A stretch of 64,000 nt of DNA from Cellulomonas sp. NTE-D12 (GCF_027923705.1 NZ_AP026442.1:3162001-3226000), one strand, 5' to 3'; counted from the first letter of the stretch, positions 8,761 through 17,470 are shown. Notes: generated from the sequence alone by a model not told the origin. Numbers and translations: made by a program.

Positions 8761-8787
8761 TCATCGCCACCGGGGGCGCTGGTCTGA
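8761..8787 (-). promoter_or_regulatory. Candidate FliA-type promoter of fliC
   Basis: On the minus strand TCAG (8784-8787), 15 bases, GGCGATGA (8761-8768). The -10 matches GCCGATAA at six of eight positions. The leader to the fliC ATG would be about 48 bases. The sequence GCAGAACTTCTCAG at 8784-8797 is almost identical to that before flgB. Confidence 0.65.
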
Positions 8788-8840
8788 GAAGTTCTGCGCG
8801 GACTTTTCGTCGCGGTGCGCAGATCGCCTCCGCGCAGGCG

Positions 8841-9701
8841 TCAGGCGCCGAGCGCCCGGCTGGCGAAGGCCGTCGGCATCACGCTGCCGGTCCGCGGCGA
8901 GGGAACGCTGGCGCCGTACACGCTGGCCGGCATCGACGCACGCGCCGCGACGGCGGCGAAGTACGCCTGCCGGCGCCGCTCGGCGACGCCGCCCGGACGC
9001 TCGCCACCGCGCACCAGCCCCGGGTTCATCGACGCGTTCATGCCGTCGCGCAGCAGCCCCAGCGCCTCGGTGCGCAGCTGGCTGATCCGGGACTGGGTCA
9101 CGCCGAGCTCGTCGGCGAGCTCGGCGATCGACCGGTCCTCCAGGTACAGGCCGCTGACCACGGCGCGCAGCCGCTCCGGCAGCACCTCGACGGCGGCGCG
9201 CAGCCAGTGCCGCTGCTCGGCGGCCAGCACCTGCTCCTCGGGCGTCGCGTCGTCGTCGGCGATCGAGTCGGCGATCGGTGTCTCCGACGCGTCGATGGAC
9301 AGCACGCGCCGCTCGGCGTCGTGCCGGGCGACGTCCACGCCGGCGGCGTCGGTGCCGAGGGCGGAGGCGAGCTCGTCCCGGCTGGGCTCGCGGCCCAGCG
9401 TGGCGCGCAGGCGCTCGGTCACGTCGGACAGCTCACGCACCCGGCGGCGGGCGGAGCGGCTGGCCCAGTCCATCGAGCGCAGCTCGTCGAGCAGGGCGCC
9501 CTTGATGCGCAGCGAGGCGTAACGAGCGAACGGCACACCGGCTTCGGGGTCGAAGCTGCGCGCGGCGAGGACCAGGGCGAGCGAACCTGCGGAGGCCAGC
9601 TCGTCGCGCGTCACCGACGGCGGGACACGGTGCAGCAGCTCGGTGACGTGGTAGCCGACCAACGCGAGGTTGTTCACCACCAGCTCGTCGTGCGCGTTCA
9701 T
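8841..9701 (-). CDS. fliA: FliA/WhiG-type sigma factor with long C-terminal tail
   Basis: RNA polymerase sigma-28 family factor, expected to transcribe late flagellar genes. Regions 2 to 4 are recognisable: the signature FDPEAGVPFARYASLRIKGA (about 50-69) followed by LDELRSMDWASRSARRR, region 3 (about 88-130) and the region 4 helix-turn-helix SIAELADELGVTQSRISQL (191-209). After region 4 there is a further tail of about 68 residues (219-286), which is unusual since FliA normally ends soon after region 4. The gene lies between fliC and the divergent flgN operon. No clear ribosome site precedes the ATG. Confidence 0.92.
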   Translation of the reverse strand: MNAHDELVVNNLALVGYHVTELLHRVPPSVTRDELASAGSLALVLAARSFDPEAGVPFARYASLRIKGALLDELRSMDWASRSARRRVRELSDVTERLRATLGREPSRDELASALGTDAAGVDVARHDAERRVLSIDASETPIADSIADDDATPEEQVLAAEQRHWLRAAVEVLPERLRAVVSGLYLEDRSIAELADELGVTQSRISQLRTEALGLLRDGMNASMNPGLVRGGERPGGVAERRRQAYFAAVAARASMPASVYGASVPSPRTGSVMPTAFASRALGA

Positions 9702-9863
9702 GGGAGAAAGGTCGTCGTTCCCACGGGGGGACTTGAACGGTTTCGCTGCAGCGGCGAGGAACGCCCGAAGGGGTCATTGCGTCGGGCGTGCAACAAATCC
9801 GGACGTATGGTCCGGCGGAAATTCGGACGTTCTCCGTCAGATCGCTCCGCTTCCCCGGGTGCG

Positions 9864-9879
9864 TGTGACCGACGTCACA
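9864..9879. promoter_or_regulatory. Perfect CRP/GlxR-type binding site
   Basis: TGTGACCGACGTCACA is an exact match to TGTGA-N6-TCACA, the consensus for CRP and for its actinobacterial counterpart GlxR. It lies about 163 bases before the fliA start and about 110 bases before the flgN promoter, so it is better placed to control fliA. This would make flagellar synthesis cAMP-responsive; that is inference from the site alone. Confidence 0.68.
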
Positions 9880-9982
9880 CCGCCGATTCCTACGACGTTG
9901 CACACCTGTCTCACATGCTGGTCACCATCGGTCTGGGGCTACCGCTCGGTATGCAGGTCAGGGTCGGATTGGGCCGTTCGGG

Positions 9983-10009
9983 TCAGATCCCGGCGGTACC
10001 GGCCGATAC
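9983..10009 (+). promoter_or_regulatory. Candidate FliA-type promoter of the flgN-flgK-flgL operon
   Basis: TCAG (9983-9986), 15 bases, GCCGATAC (10002-10009). Seven of eight -10 positions match GCCGATAA. The predicted leader to flgN is about 60 bases. It is the best match of the three promoters of this type in the window. Confidence 0.72.
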
Positions 10010-10077
10010 GTACGGCAGAGTTCACCGCGGCTTCACCCGCCGACCACCGGACCGTGCACGAGAGGAGGGCAGAGGAG

Positions 10078-10563
10078 ATGTCGTTGACCCAGCTGTCCGA
10101 CGTCCTCTGGCAGGAACGTCACCTGCTGGACCTGCTCCTGTTCAAGCTCGAGGAGGAGCAGCTGGTGCTGAGCAGCGGCCGCACCCGCTGGCTCGCCAAC
10201 GCCACCCGCGAGGTGGAGGCGGTGCTGGACGAGATCCGCTCCGCCGAGATCGCGCGCGCGGTGGCCGCCGACTCCGCCGCCCGCGAGCTCGGGCTGAGCC
10301 CGGACGCCGGTCTGCGCGCCCTCGCCGACGCCGCCCCGGAGCCCTGGGACGAGCTGCTGCGCGCCCACCACGAGGCGTTCCTGTCCCTCACCGGCGAGAT
10401 CAGCCGGCTGGCGGACGACAACCGCGAGCTGCTGGCCATGTCGCACCGCGCCACGCAGGAGACCCTGATGTCCCTGCAGGACTCGGTGCAGACGTACGAC
10501 GGGTCCGGCCAGGCGGCCGTGCTCGCCGAGCACGGCTCCCGCGTCCTCGACCGGTCGATCTGA
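10078..10563 (+). CDS. flgN: Flagellar chaperone FlgN
   Basis: FlgN is the cytoplasmic export chaperone for the hook-filament junction proteins FlgK and FlgL, whose genes follow directly. The 161-residue protein is almost wholly helical and begins LTQLSDVLWQERHLLDLLLFKLEEEQLVL, a typical FlgN N-terminus. A GAGGAGGG ribosome site precedes ATG 10078. Spacing to flgK is seven bases. Confidence 0.9.
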   Translation: MSLTQLSDVLWQERHLLDLLLFKLEEEQLVLSSGRTRWLANATREVEAVLDEIRSAEIARAVAADSAARELGLSPDAGLRALADAAPEPWDELLRAHHEAFLSLTGEISRLADDNRELLAMSHRATQETLMSLQDSVQTYDGSGQAAVLAEHGSRVLDRSI

Positions 10564-10570
10564 GGCGGGG

Positions 10571-12046
10571 ATGGCCAGCACCTTCTCGGGCCTCGGCACC
10601 GCCCTGAGCTCCCTGATCGCCCAGCGGCAGGCGCTCACCGTGGCGGGCCAGAACATCGCCAACGCCAACACCCCCGGCTACACCCGCCAGCGCGTCGACC
10701 TCGCCTCGGTGCCGGGTGCCCAGGTGCCGTCGATGTTCGCCACCTCCGACGGCGTCGGCATGGGCACGCAGGTCACCGGGATCTCCCGGCTGTCCGACCA
10801 GTTCCTCGACACCCAGCTGCGCTCGCACACCGGCACCGCCTCCTTCCTGGCGGCCCGCGCCGACGCGTACACCACGCTCGAGACGAGCCTCGGCGAACCC
10901 TCGAAGACGGGCCTGTCCTCCCAGCTCTCGACGTTCTGGGCCGGCTGGCACGACGTCGCGAACTCCCCCGACGACGCCGCCGCCCGCACCGTGCTGCTGG
11001 ACGACGCCCGGCAGGTGACCGAGACGCTGCACGCCCGGTACGGGGACCTGCAGACGCAGTGGCAGCAGGCACGCAGCACCACGGGCACCCTGGTGGACCA
11101 GACCAACACGCTCGCGTCGAACGTCGCGGACCTGAACAAGCGGATCCTCGACATCACCAACTCCGGCGGCAGCGCCAACGAGCTGGCCGACCAGCGCGAC
11201 CAGCTGGTCACGCAGCTGTCCGGCCTGGTCGGCGCCACGGCGCGGCAGCGGGCCGACGGCCAGCTCGACGTGATGGTCGGCGGCAACATGCTGGTGTCCG
11301 GGGACCACGTGCGGCAGCTCGCCGTCAGCGGCCCGGCAGCCTTCTCCGGTGCGACGGGTGACCCCTCGGCCGTCCCGCCGGTGGTCGCGGCCGCCGTCCG
11401 GGTCGTGTGGGCCGACGCCCCGACGCAGGACGCGGCCCTGTCCGGCGGCCGGGTGGCCGGACTGCTGACCGTGCTGGCCCCGCCGGACGCCTCCGGCACC
11501 GGCGGCATGCTGACCGAGGCCGCCGCGAGCCTCGACACGGTGGCGCAGGCGCTGGCCGACGGCGTCAACGCCCTGCACCAGCAGGGTCAGACGGTCGCCC
11601 AGGCCACGGCCGGCTCCGCCACCCCCGGCGGCACCGACTTCTTCGCCATCAGCGGCGGATCGGCGGCCGCCGGCATCTCCGTCGCACTGAGCACCCCCGA
11701 CCAGATCGCCGTCGCGGCACCCGGCAGCGGGCCGCTCGACGGCTCCGTCGGGCAGAAGATCGCCGCGCTCGCCGACAGCTCCACCGGCCCTGGTGCCGTG
11801 TGGGCCGCCGCCGTGGCGCAGGTCGGCAGCATGTCGGCGTCGGCCTCGTCCCGCAGCGGCGTGGCCGAGCAGGCCCGCGCCTCGGCGGAGACGGCGCAGC
11901 AGTCCGGCGCCAGCGTGGACACCGACGAGGAGACCGTCTCGATGCTCGCCTTCCAGCGGGCCTACCAGGGCGCCGCCCGCGTGATCACCGCGATGGACGA
12001 GATGCTGGACACCCTGATCAACCGCACCGGAACCGTGGGGAGATGA
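10571..12046 (+). CDS. flgK: Flagellar hook-associated protein 1, FlgK
   Basis: First junction protein between hook and filament. The 491 residues have the flagellar N-terminal signature (GQNIANANTPGYTRQRVD, about 25-42), a conserved STFWAGWHDVANSPDD segment near 115-130, and the C-terminal coiled coil SMLAFQRAYQGAARVITAMDEML (about 457-479). The stop overlaps the flgL start (ATGA). Confidence 0.96.
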   Translation: MASTFSGLGTALSSLIAQRQALTVAGQNIANANTPGYTRQRVDLASVPGAQVPSMFATSDGVGMGTQVTGISRLSDQFLDTQLRSHTGTASFLAARADAYTTLETSLGEPSKTGLSSQLSTFWAGWHDVANSPDDAAARTVLLDDARQVTETLHARYGDLQTQWQQARSTTGTLVDQTNTLASNVADLNKRILDITNSGGSANELADQRDQLVTQLSGLVGATARQRADGQLDVMVGGNMLVSGDHVRQLAVSGPAAFSGATGDPSAVPPVVAAAVRVVWADAPTQDAALSGGRVAGLLTVLAPPDASGTGGMLTEAAASLDTVAQALADGVNALHQQGQTVAQATAGSATPGGTDFFAISGGSAAAGISVALSTPDQIAVAAPGSGPLDGSVGQKIAALADSSTGPGAVWAAAVAQVGSMSASASSRSGVAEQARASAETAQQSGASVDTDEETVSMLAFQRAYQGAARVITAMDEMLDTLINRTGTVGR

Positions 12047-12954
12047 GCATGCTCGGCCGTGTGACGCAGCAGACGGTGCAGGCCCCGAGCCTGCGCAACC
12101 TGCAGTCCAACCTCAGCCGGATGGCCGCTCTGCAGGCGCAGATGTCCAGCGGCACCAAGCTGTCGCTGCCGTCGGACGACCCGTCGGCCACCTCGGACGT
12201 GATGCGGCTGAACGCCTCCTCGCGCCAGCTGGACCAGTTCGGTCGCAACGCCTCCGACGGCACGTCGTGGCTCACCACCATCGACACCGCCCTCTCGTCC
12301 ACCACCACCGCGCTGCAGCGTGCCCGCGACCTGACGGTCCAGGGCGGCAACGGCGCCTACGGCGCGACGTCGCGGCAGGCACTGGCCACCGAGATCGCCG
12401 GCATCCGCGACGACCTGCTCAAGCAGGCCAACACGACCTTCCTCGGCCGCACGGTGTTCGCCGGCACGTCGAACACGGGGGCGGCGTACACCGTCGGCAC
12501 CGACGCGAGCGGCAACCCGACCTACACGTTCAACGGCGTCGCCGGATCGTCCGTGCAGCGGCAGGTGGGCACGGACACCCAGGTCCGCGTCGACTCCGAC
12601 GGTGCCGCCGTGTTCGGCAACGGCAGCGGCTCGGTGTTCGCGACGCTCGACAGCATCGCCGCGACCCTGAACGCCGGCGGCGACCCCACGGCGCAGCTGG
12701 CCGACCTGGACAAGCACCTGAACGCCGTCACCAACGAGGCCGCCTCGGTCGGCAGCCGCCAGCGCGTGCTCGACGCCTCGACGGCAGACCTGACCAGCGC
12801 GAGCCAGACGGTGAAGACGCAGACCTCCGGCCTGCAGGACATCGACCTGGCCGCGGTGATCATGCAGCTGAAGTCGCAGGAGGTCGCCTACCAGGGCGCT
12901 CTCGGTGCCACCGGTCGCGTGCTGCAGCCGACGCTGATGGACTTCCTCAAGTGA
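12043..12954 (+). CDS. flgL: Flagellar hook-associated protein 3, FlgL
   Basis: Second junction protein, homologous to flagellin at both ends. The 303 residues start with RVTQQTVQAPSLRNLQSNLSR, carry the flagellin-like SSGTKLSLPSDDPSATSDVM segment (about 35-54), and end with a helical MQLKSQEVAYQGALGATGRV and TLMDFLK. It begins in an ATGA overlap with flgK and its stop overlaps fliW (GTGA). Confidence 0.95.
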   Translation: MSMLGRVTQQTVQAPSLRNLQSNLSRMAALQAQMSSGTKLSLPSDDPSATSDVMRLNASSRQLDQFGRNASDGTSWLTTIDTALSSTTTALQRARDLTVQGGNGAYGATSRQALATEIAGIRDDLLKQANTTFLGRTVFAGTSNTGAAYTVGTDASGNPTYTFNGVAGSSVQRQVGTDTQVRVDSDGAAVFGNGSGSVFATLDSIAATLNAGGDPTAQLADLDKHLNAVTNEAASVGSRQRVLDASTADLTSASQTVKTQTSGLQDIDLAAVIMQLKSQEVAYQGALGATGRVLQPTLMDFLK

Positions 12955-13409
12955 CCCCCGCCCCCGCCGCCCAGACGGTGACGGTGTCCACCGCGACCGG
13001 TCCCCGTCAGGTGCCCGCCGTGCTGCGGTTCGCCGACCCGCTCCCGGGCCTGCCGGGCCGCACGGAGTACGCCCTGGACGCGCTGGACGACGAGGGCCTG
13101 CTGTTCGCGCTGCGCAGCGCGCCCGACGCGGCGGCGCCGCGGGTCCGGCTGTTCGTCGTGAGCCCGGGCCTGTTCTTCCCCGACTACGCGCCGTCCATCC
13201 CCACGGACGCGCTGGACGGCGTGCGCGGGCGCCCGGCCGCCGGTCCTGCACCGGACCCGGTGCTGCTGAGCGTGGTGCACCCGGGCGAGGCGGACGGTGA
13301 GCACCCGACGGCCAACCTGCTCGCCCCGCTCGTGGTCAACCCGCACAACGGGCGTGCCGTGCAGACGGTCCTCGACGAGGACCTGCCGCTGCGCGCCCCG
13401 CTGGGCTGA
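12951..13409 (+). CDS. fliW: Flagellar assembly factor FliW
   Basis: FliW binds flagellin and, in other bacteria, antagonises the RNA-binding repressor CsrA. The 152 residues include GLLFALRSAPDA and the hallmark ANLLAPLVVNPHNGRAVQTVL near the C-terminus. The GTG start overlaps the flgL stop. Unlike in many genomes, no csrA follows: only 44 bases separate it from the next gene. Confidence 0.9.
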   Translation: MTPAPAAQTVTVSTATGPRQVPAVLRFADPLPGLPGRTEYALDALDDEGLLFALRSAPDAAAPRVRLFVVSPGLFFPDYAPSIPTDALDGVRGRPAAGPAPDPVLLSVVHPGEADGEHPTANLLAPLVVNPHNGRAVQTVLDEDLPLRAPLG

Positions 13410-13453
13410 CGCCGAACCCTCACGACGAGGCCGCTCCGGCCGATGGACCGGGC

Positions 13454-14650
13454 ATGCCCCACTCGTCGCCGTCGTCCCCGGTCGCCGTCTACCGACAGCC
13501 AGTCGTGGACCTCGACCGCAACGTGCGCGCGTATGCGCTGCGTGCCGCCACGTCGGCCGTCGCGACCGACCCCGTCGCCGAGGACCTGGTCGAGGCGCAC
13601 TACGCCCAGCTGGACCTGACCGAGCTCGCCGGCGACGCCCCGGTGATCCTCCGGGCGACCGCCCGCATCCTGTCCGGCGCCCTCCCGCTGCCGACGGCTG
13701 CCCAGGGCACCTGGCTCGAGCTCACGGCACGGATGGCCGCCGACCCGGATGCCGCCACGCACGTCGTCACCCTGCGCACCCGGGACGTCCGCACGGTGCT
13801 GGGCGACTACGCCGCCACCCCGGGCCAGGACGCGCTGCTGCCCCTCGCGGGCTGGGCGAAGGTGGACGCGACCGCGGAGCCCGAGCGGCTGCGTGCGCTG
13901 GTCGAGCGGGCGCACGCCCTCGGCGGCCAGGTGATCGCCGAGCGTGTGGGCACCGCACGCGACCTGCAGGCGGCCAAGGAGGCGGGCGCCGACCTGCTGC
14001 AGGGCCCGATGCTGGTGCGCCGCGAGGAGGCGCAGACCCGCGAGGGCTCCGCCGGCGAGCTCCAGTGCCTCGAGCTGGTGCGGCTGCTGTCCGTCGAGGA
14101 CGAGATCAACTTCACCGCGGTGGCGAACATGGTCGCCAGCGACCCGGAGATGTCCGTGCGCGTGCTGCACATGGTCAACTCCTCGGCGTTCGCCCTCGCC
14201 CGCACCGTCGACTCCGTCCGCACCGCGGTGGTGCTGATGGGTGCACGCCGGCTGGCCGCCCTGGCGATGGCCTCGCTGATCGACGCCCGCCCCACGGCCG
14301 TCGGGCCGTTGTGGGCCGTGCTGACCCGTGCGCTGGCCTGCCGCACCCTCACCGACGAGACCGGCTACACCGTCGGCCTGCTGTCGGCGGTCAGCGCCCA
14401 GCAGAACCTGTCCCTGGCGACCATGGTGCGGCGCACCGGCGTCTCGGCCCAGGTCGCCGACGCGCTGCTGAACGGCGCCGGCCGGTACGGAGCCGTGCTC
14501 GCGGCGGTGGTCGCGTACGAGGCCGACGACCCGCAGGCCGTCATCGCCACCGGCATCGACCCGTTCGCCGTCGCGCACGCCTACCTCGACGCGGTGCCGG
14601 CGGCCCTGTCCACCGCGACCGCCCTGTGCGTCGAGGCCGTCTCGGCCTGA
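13454..14650 (+). CDS. Degenerate EAL plus HDOD domain protein
   Basis: A 398-residue cytoplasmic protein related to the YuxH family. Residues 8-190 resemble an EAL cyclic-di-GMP phosphodiesterase domain, but where the E-A/V-L motif should be it reads YALRA, so it is not expected to hydrolyse the nucleotide. Residues about 200-385 form an HDOD domain (SVEDEINFTAVANMVASDPEMSVRVLHMVNSS), usually a signalling or scaffold module. It follows the flgN-fliW operon and probably links motility to c-di-GMP or stress signalling; the exact role is not known. No strong ribosome site is seen before the ATG. Confidence 0.85.
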   Translation: MPHSSPSSPVAVYRQPVVDLDRNVRAYALRAATSAVATDPVAEDLVEAHYAQLDLTELAGDAPVILRATARILSGALPLPTAAQGTWLELTARMAADPDAATHVVTLRTRDVRTVLGDYAATPGQDALLPLAGWAKVDATAEPERLRALVERAHALGGQVIAERVGTARDLQAAKEAGADLLQGPMLVRREEAQTREGSAGELQCLELVRLLSVEDEINFTAVANMVASDPEMSVRVLHMVNSSAFALARTVDSVRTAVVLMGARRLAALAMASLIDARPTAVGPLWAVLTRALACRTLTDETGYTVGLLSAVSAQQNLSLATMVRRTGVSAQVADALLNGAGRYGAVLAAVVAYEADDPQAVIATGIDPFAVAHAYLDAVPAALSTATALCVEAVSA

Positions 14651-14800
14651 CCTCGGGCCACGCCCCGGCGCAGCACCCGGCACCGGACACAGCAACCTCT
14701 CAGCGGACTTCAGGCGCACGGCCAGCCCGCGGTGCCAGGCTGCGAACGTCATGCCCGGCCACGGCCGCCGCGACGTCCCGGTCGCGTGGGTGCGGGTCCG

Positions 14801-14829
14801 GCAGCCGCAACGAAGCAGCCGCAAACGAA
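14801..14829 (+). repeat. Short tandem duplication before the Trx-like gene
   Basis: GCAGCCGCAACGAA (14801-14814) is followed at once by GCAGCCGCAAACGAA (14815-14829). The second copy supplies part of the ribosome-binding region of the next gene. The rest of the 193-base gap after the HDOD gene shows no clear feature. Confidence 0.5.
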
Positions 14830-14843
14830 GGGGTGCCCGCGCC

Positions 14844-15923
14844 GTGAGCTACAACCGGTCCGCCAAGCAGAAGGTCAGCCGCAAGCAGCGGCGTGCGGAG
14901 GACCGCGAGCTGGCTCGCCTGGAGCGGGAGCGCCGGGCCGCCCGTGCCCGACGACGCCGCATCGGCCTGCGCGTCGGCGCGGTGACCTCCGTCGTCGTGG
15001 TGGCGGCCGGCGTCGCCGTGGCGGTGCAGGCGCACGCCCGCGCCCTGCAGGTCGGTCCGCGCAACATGATGAGCGACGGCCTGCTGATCACCGGCAACGG
15101 CAGCACCCTGTCCCCGGCGACGAGCGCGCCGATCCCCGCGGGCGGCACCCCGACCCCGCACCCGGTCAGCACCGGCTCGGGCGCGCTCGACCTGGTGGTC
15201 AGCCTCGACTACGGCGACCCGCGGTCGGCGGCGTTCTGGGCCGCCAACGGCAGCACCATCGAGCAGTGGGTCACGTCCGGAGCCGCCACCCTGGAGATCA
15301 AGCCCGTGGCGCTCTCGTCCGGTCGGACGGCGTACACACCCACCCCGGCGCCCACCCCCAGCACCCCGGCGGCGACGGCGTCGCCCACCCCGTCCGCCAC
15401 GCCCAGCCCCACGACGTCGTCCTCCGCCACCCCGTCGGCCACGCCCACGCCGACCGCCACCACCAACACCGAGACGACCGCCCAGGACTACGCGCTGCGC
15501 GCCGCGAACGCCTTCGCCTGCGTCGCCAGCTACCAGCCGAGCTCGGCCCTGGCGGTCAACGACGCCCTGTTCACCGCCCAGCACACCTTCGGCTCCGCCG
15601 GTCTGACCCAGGCCCAGCTCGTCACGCTCGTCAACAACGCCGGCGTCACGTCCGGCACCGTGAGCGCGTGCATCACCAGCCGCCGCTACGTCGGCTGGGC
15701 GCAGCAGGCCACGGACCGCTCGGGGGTCGCGGGCGTGACGGTCGACGTCGCGGGCCGGCCGTACACCGGCTCGGTCGACGACACCACGGCGTTCTCCACC
15801 TTCGTCGCCTCCGTGTACAGCTCGCTCGCCGCCTCGGCGTCGGCCGCCACGGCCACGCCGACGCCGACCGCCACCCCGCCCCAGACGTCCACCCCGACGC
15901 CGGTGGCCACCCCCGCCGGCTGA
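14844..15923 (+). CDS. Membrane-anchored DsbA-like protein lacking the active site
   Basis: A 359-residue protein with a highly basic cytoplasmic head (1-40), one transmembrane helix (41-62) and an extracytoplasmic part. The end of that part (about 214-330) resembles the helical insert and C-terminal half of actinobacterial DsbA-like thioredoxin-fold proteins. However, the position expected for CxxC (about 124-131, DPRSAAFW) has no Cys, and the cis-Pro loop, usually GTPT, is GVTV (297-300). Residues 164-212 are an inserted Pro/Thr/Ser-rich stretch inside the fold, and a second such stretch forms the C-terminus. Two Cys (226, 276) remain and could form a structural disulfide. Redox catalysis seems unlikely; the role is unknown. 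GTG 14844 has a GAAGGGG ribosome site. Confidence 0.78.
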   Translation: MSYNRSAKQKVSRKQRRAEDRELARLERERRAARARRRRIGLRVGAVTSVVVVAAGVAVAVQAHARALQVGPRNMMSDGLLITGNGSTLSPATSAPIPAGGTPTPHPVSTGSGALDLVVSLDYGDPRSAAFWAANGSTIEQWVTSGAATLEIKPVALSSGRTAYTPTPAPTPSTPAATASPTPSATPSPTTSSSATPSATPTPTATTNTETTAQDYALRAANAFACVASYQPSSALAVNDALFTAQHTFGSAGLTQAQLVTLVNNAGVTSGTVSACITSRRYVGWAQQATDRSGVAGVTVDVAGRPYTGSVDDTTAFSTFVASVYSSLAASASAATATPTPTATPPQTSTPTPVATPAG

Positions 15924-15959
15924 CCGAGGCCGGCTGACCACGGCCGGCTGACCACGGCC
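15918..15959 (+). repeat. Three 14-base tandem repeats over a stop codon
   Basis: GGCTGACCGAGGCC (15918-15931) is followed by two exact copies of GGCTGACCACGGCC (15932-15945 and 15946-15959). The stop codon of the Trx-like gene is the TGA of the first unit. Probably replication slippage; no function assigned. Confidence 0.75.
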
Positions 15960-16042
15960 GACCCGCGGCCGGTAGACGCCCGACCGGCTTGCCCCGGCCA
16001 CCCGAGGACCGAGGGGCCCAGTCCCGCCGTCGACCCCTGTGG

Positions 16043-16134
16043 CATGATGACTGCGCGCGGACCTCTCGGTCCGCGTACCCGTCGTCGTCGACGGTGTCGA
16101 CGACGACACCTCCCCGGTCCGCTGTGGTCCGGGG
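16043..16134 (+). promoter_or_regulatory. Possible promoter and three-hairpin leader of the sugar ABC ATPase gene
   Basis: A -10-like CATGAT (16043-16048) precedes three hairpins in series: CGCGGACC/GGTCCGCG (16056-16063, 16068-16075, loop of 4), GTCGTCGTCGAC/GTCGACGACGAC (16081-16092, 16096-16107, loop of 3) and CCCCGG/CCGGGG (16112-16117, 16129-16134). The last ends 57 bases before the ATG. The stems are seen directly; promoter and regulatory role are inferred. Known terminator or riboswitch types were not recognised. Confidence 0.5.
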
Positions 16135-16191
16135 CAGCTCTTCACTCGGATCGTCCGGCACGTACCTGCCGGTGAAGGGATTGGCACAGTC

Positions 16192-17313
<1,122 letters not shown>

Positions 17314-17331
17314 TCCGCTCCACGTGACGCC

Positions 17332-17370
17332 CGTGAGGGGCGGGACCGGCACCCGGTCCCGCCCCTCACG
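17332..17370 (+). terminator. Strong terminator after the sugar ATPase gene
   Basis: Perfect 18-bp stem (17332-17349 with 17353-17370) with a 3-base loop, 18 bases past the stop codon. It is followed by TCGTCTC and not by a long U-tract. Confidence 0.9.
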
Positions 17371-17424
17371 TCGTCTCGGAGCCTTCCCGGCACTCGTCCG
17401 CCGACCCGCACCAACGCGCGCCCG

Positions 17425-17458
17425 GCCCGCCCAGCCCGCCGCGCCCGCCCAGCCCGCC
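17425..17458 (+). repeat. 16-base direct repeat
   Basis: GCCCGCCCAGCCCGCC occurs at 17425-17440 and 17443-17458, just before the ribosome site of the DUF4032 gene. It leaves the leader almost free of A and T. Significance unknown. Confidence 0.6.
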
Positions 17459-17470
17459 GAGAGGACCACG

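Larger units (their letters stand above)
9702..10077. other. 376-base divergent regulatory region between fliA and flgN
   Basis: No gene seen. It holds an inverted repeat CCGGAC-N5-GTCCGG at 9799-9815, a perfect CRP/GlxR-type palindrome at 9864-9879 and a FliA-type promoter for flgN at 9983-10009. The fliA promoter itself, reading leftwards, could not be placed with confidence. Confidence 0.7.

Noticed and set aside
16056..16134. A known riboswitch in the ABC ATPase leader
   Set aside because: Only simple hairpins are visible; none of the conserved loops of the riboswitch classes I know was found.
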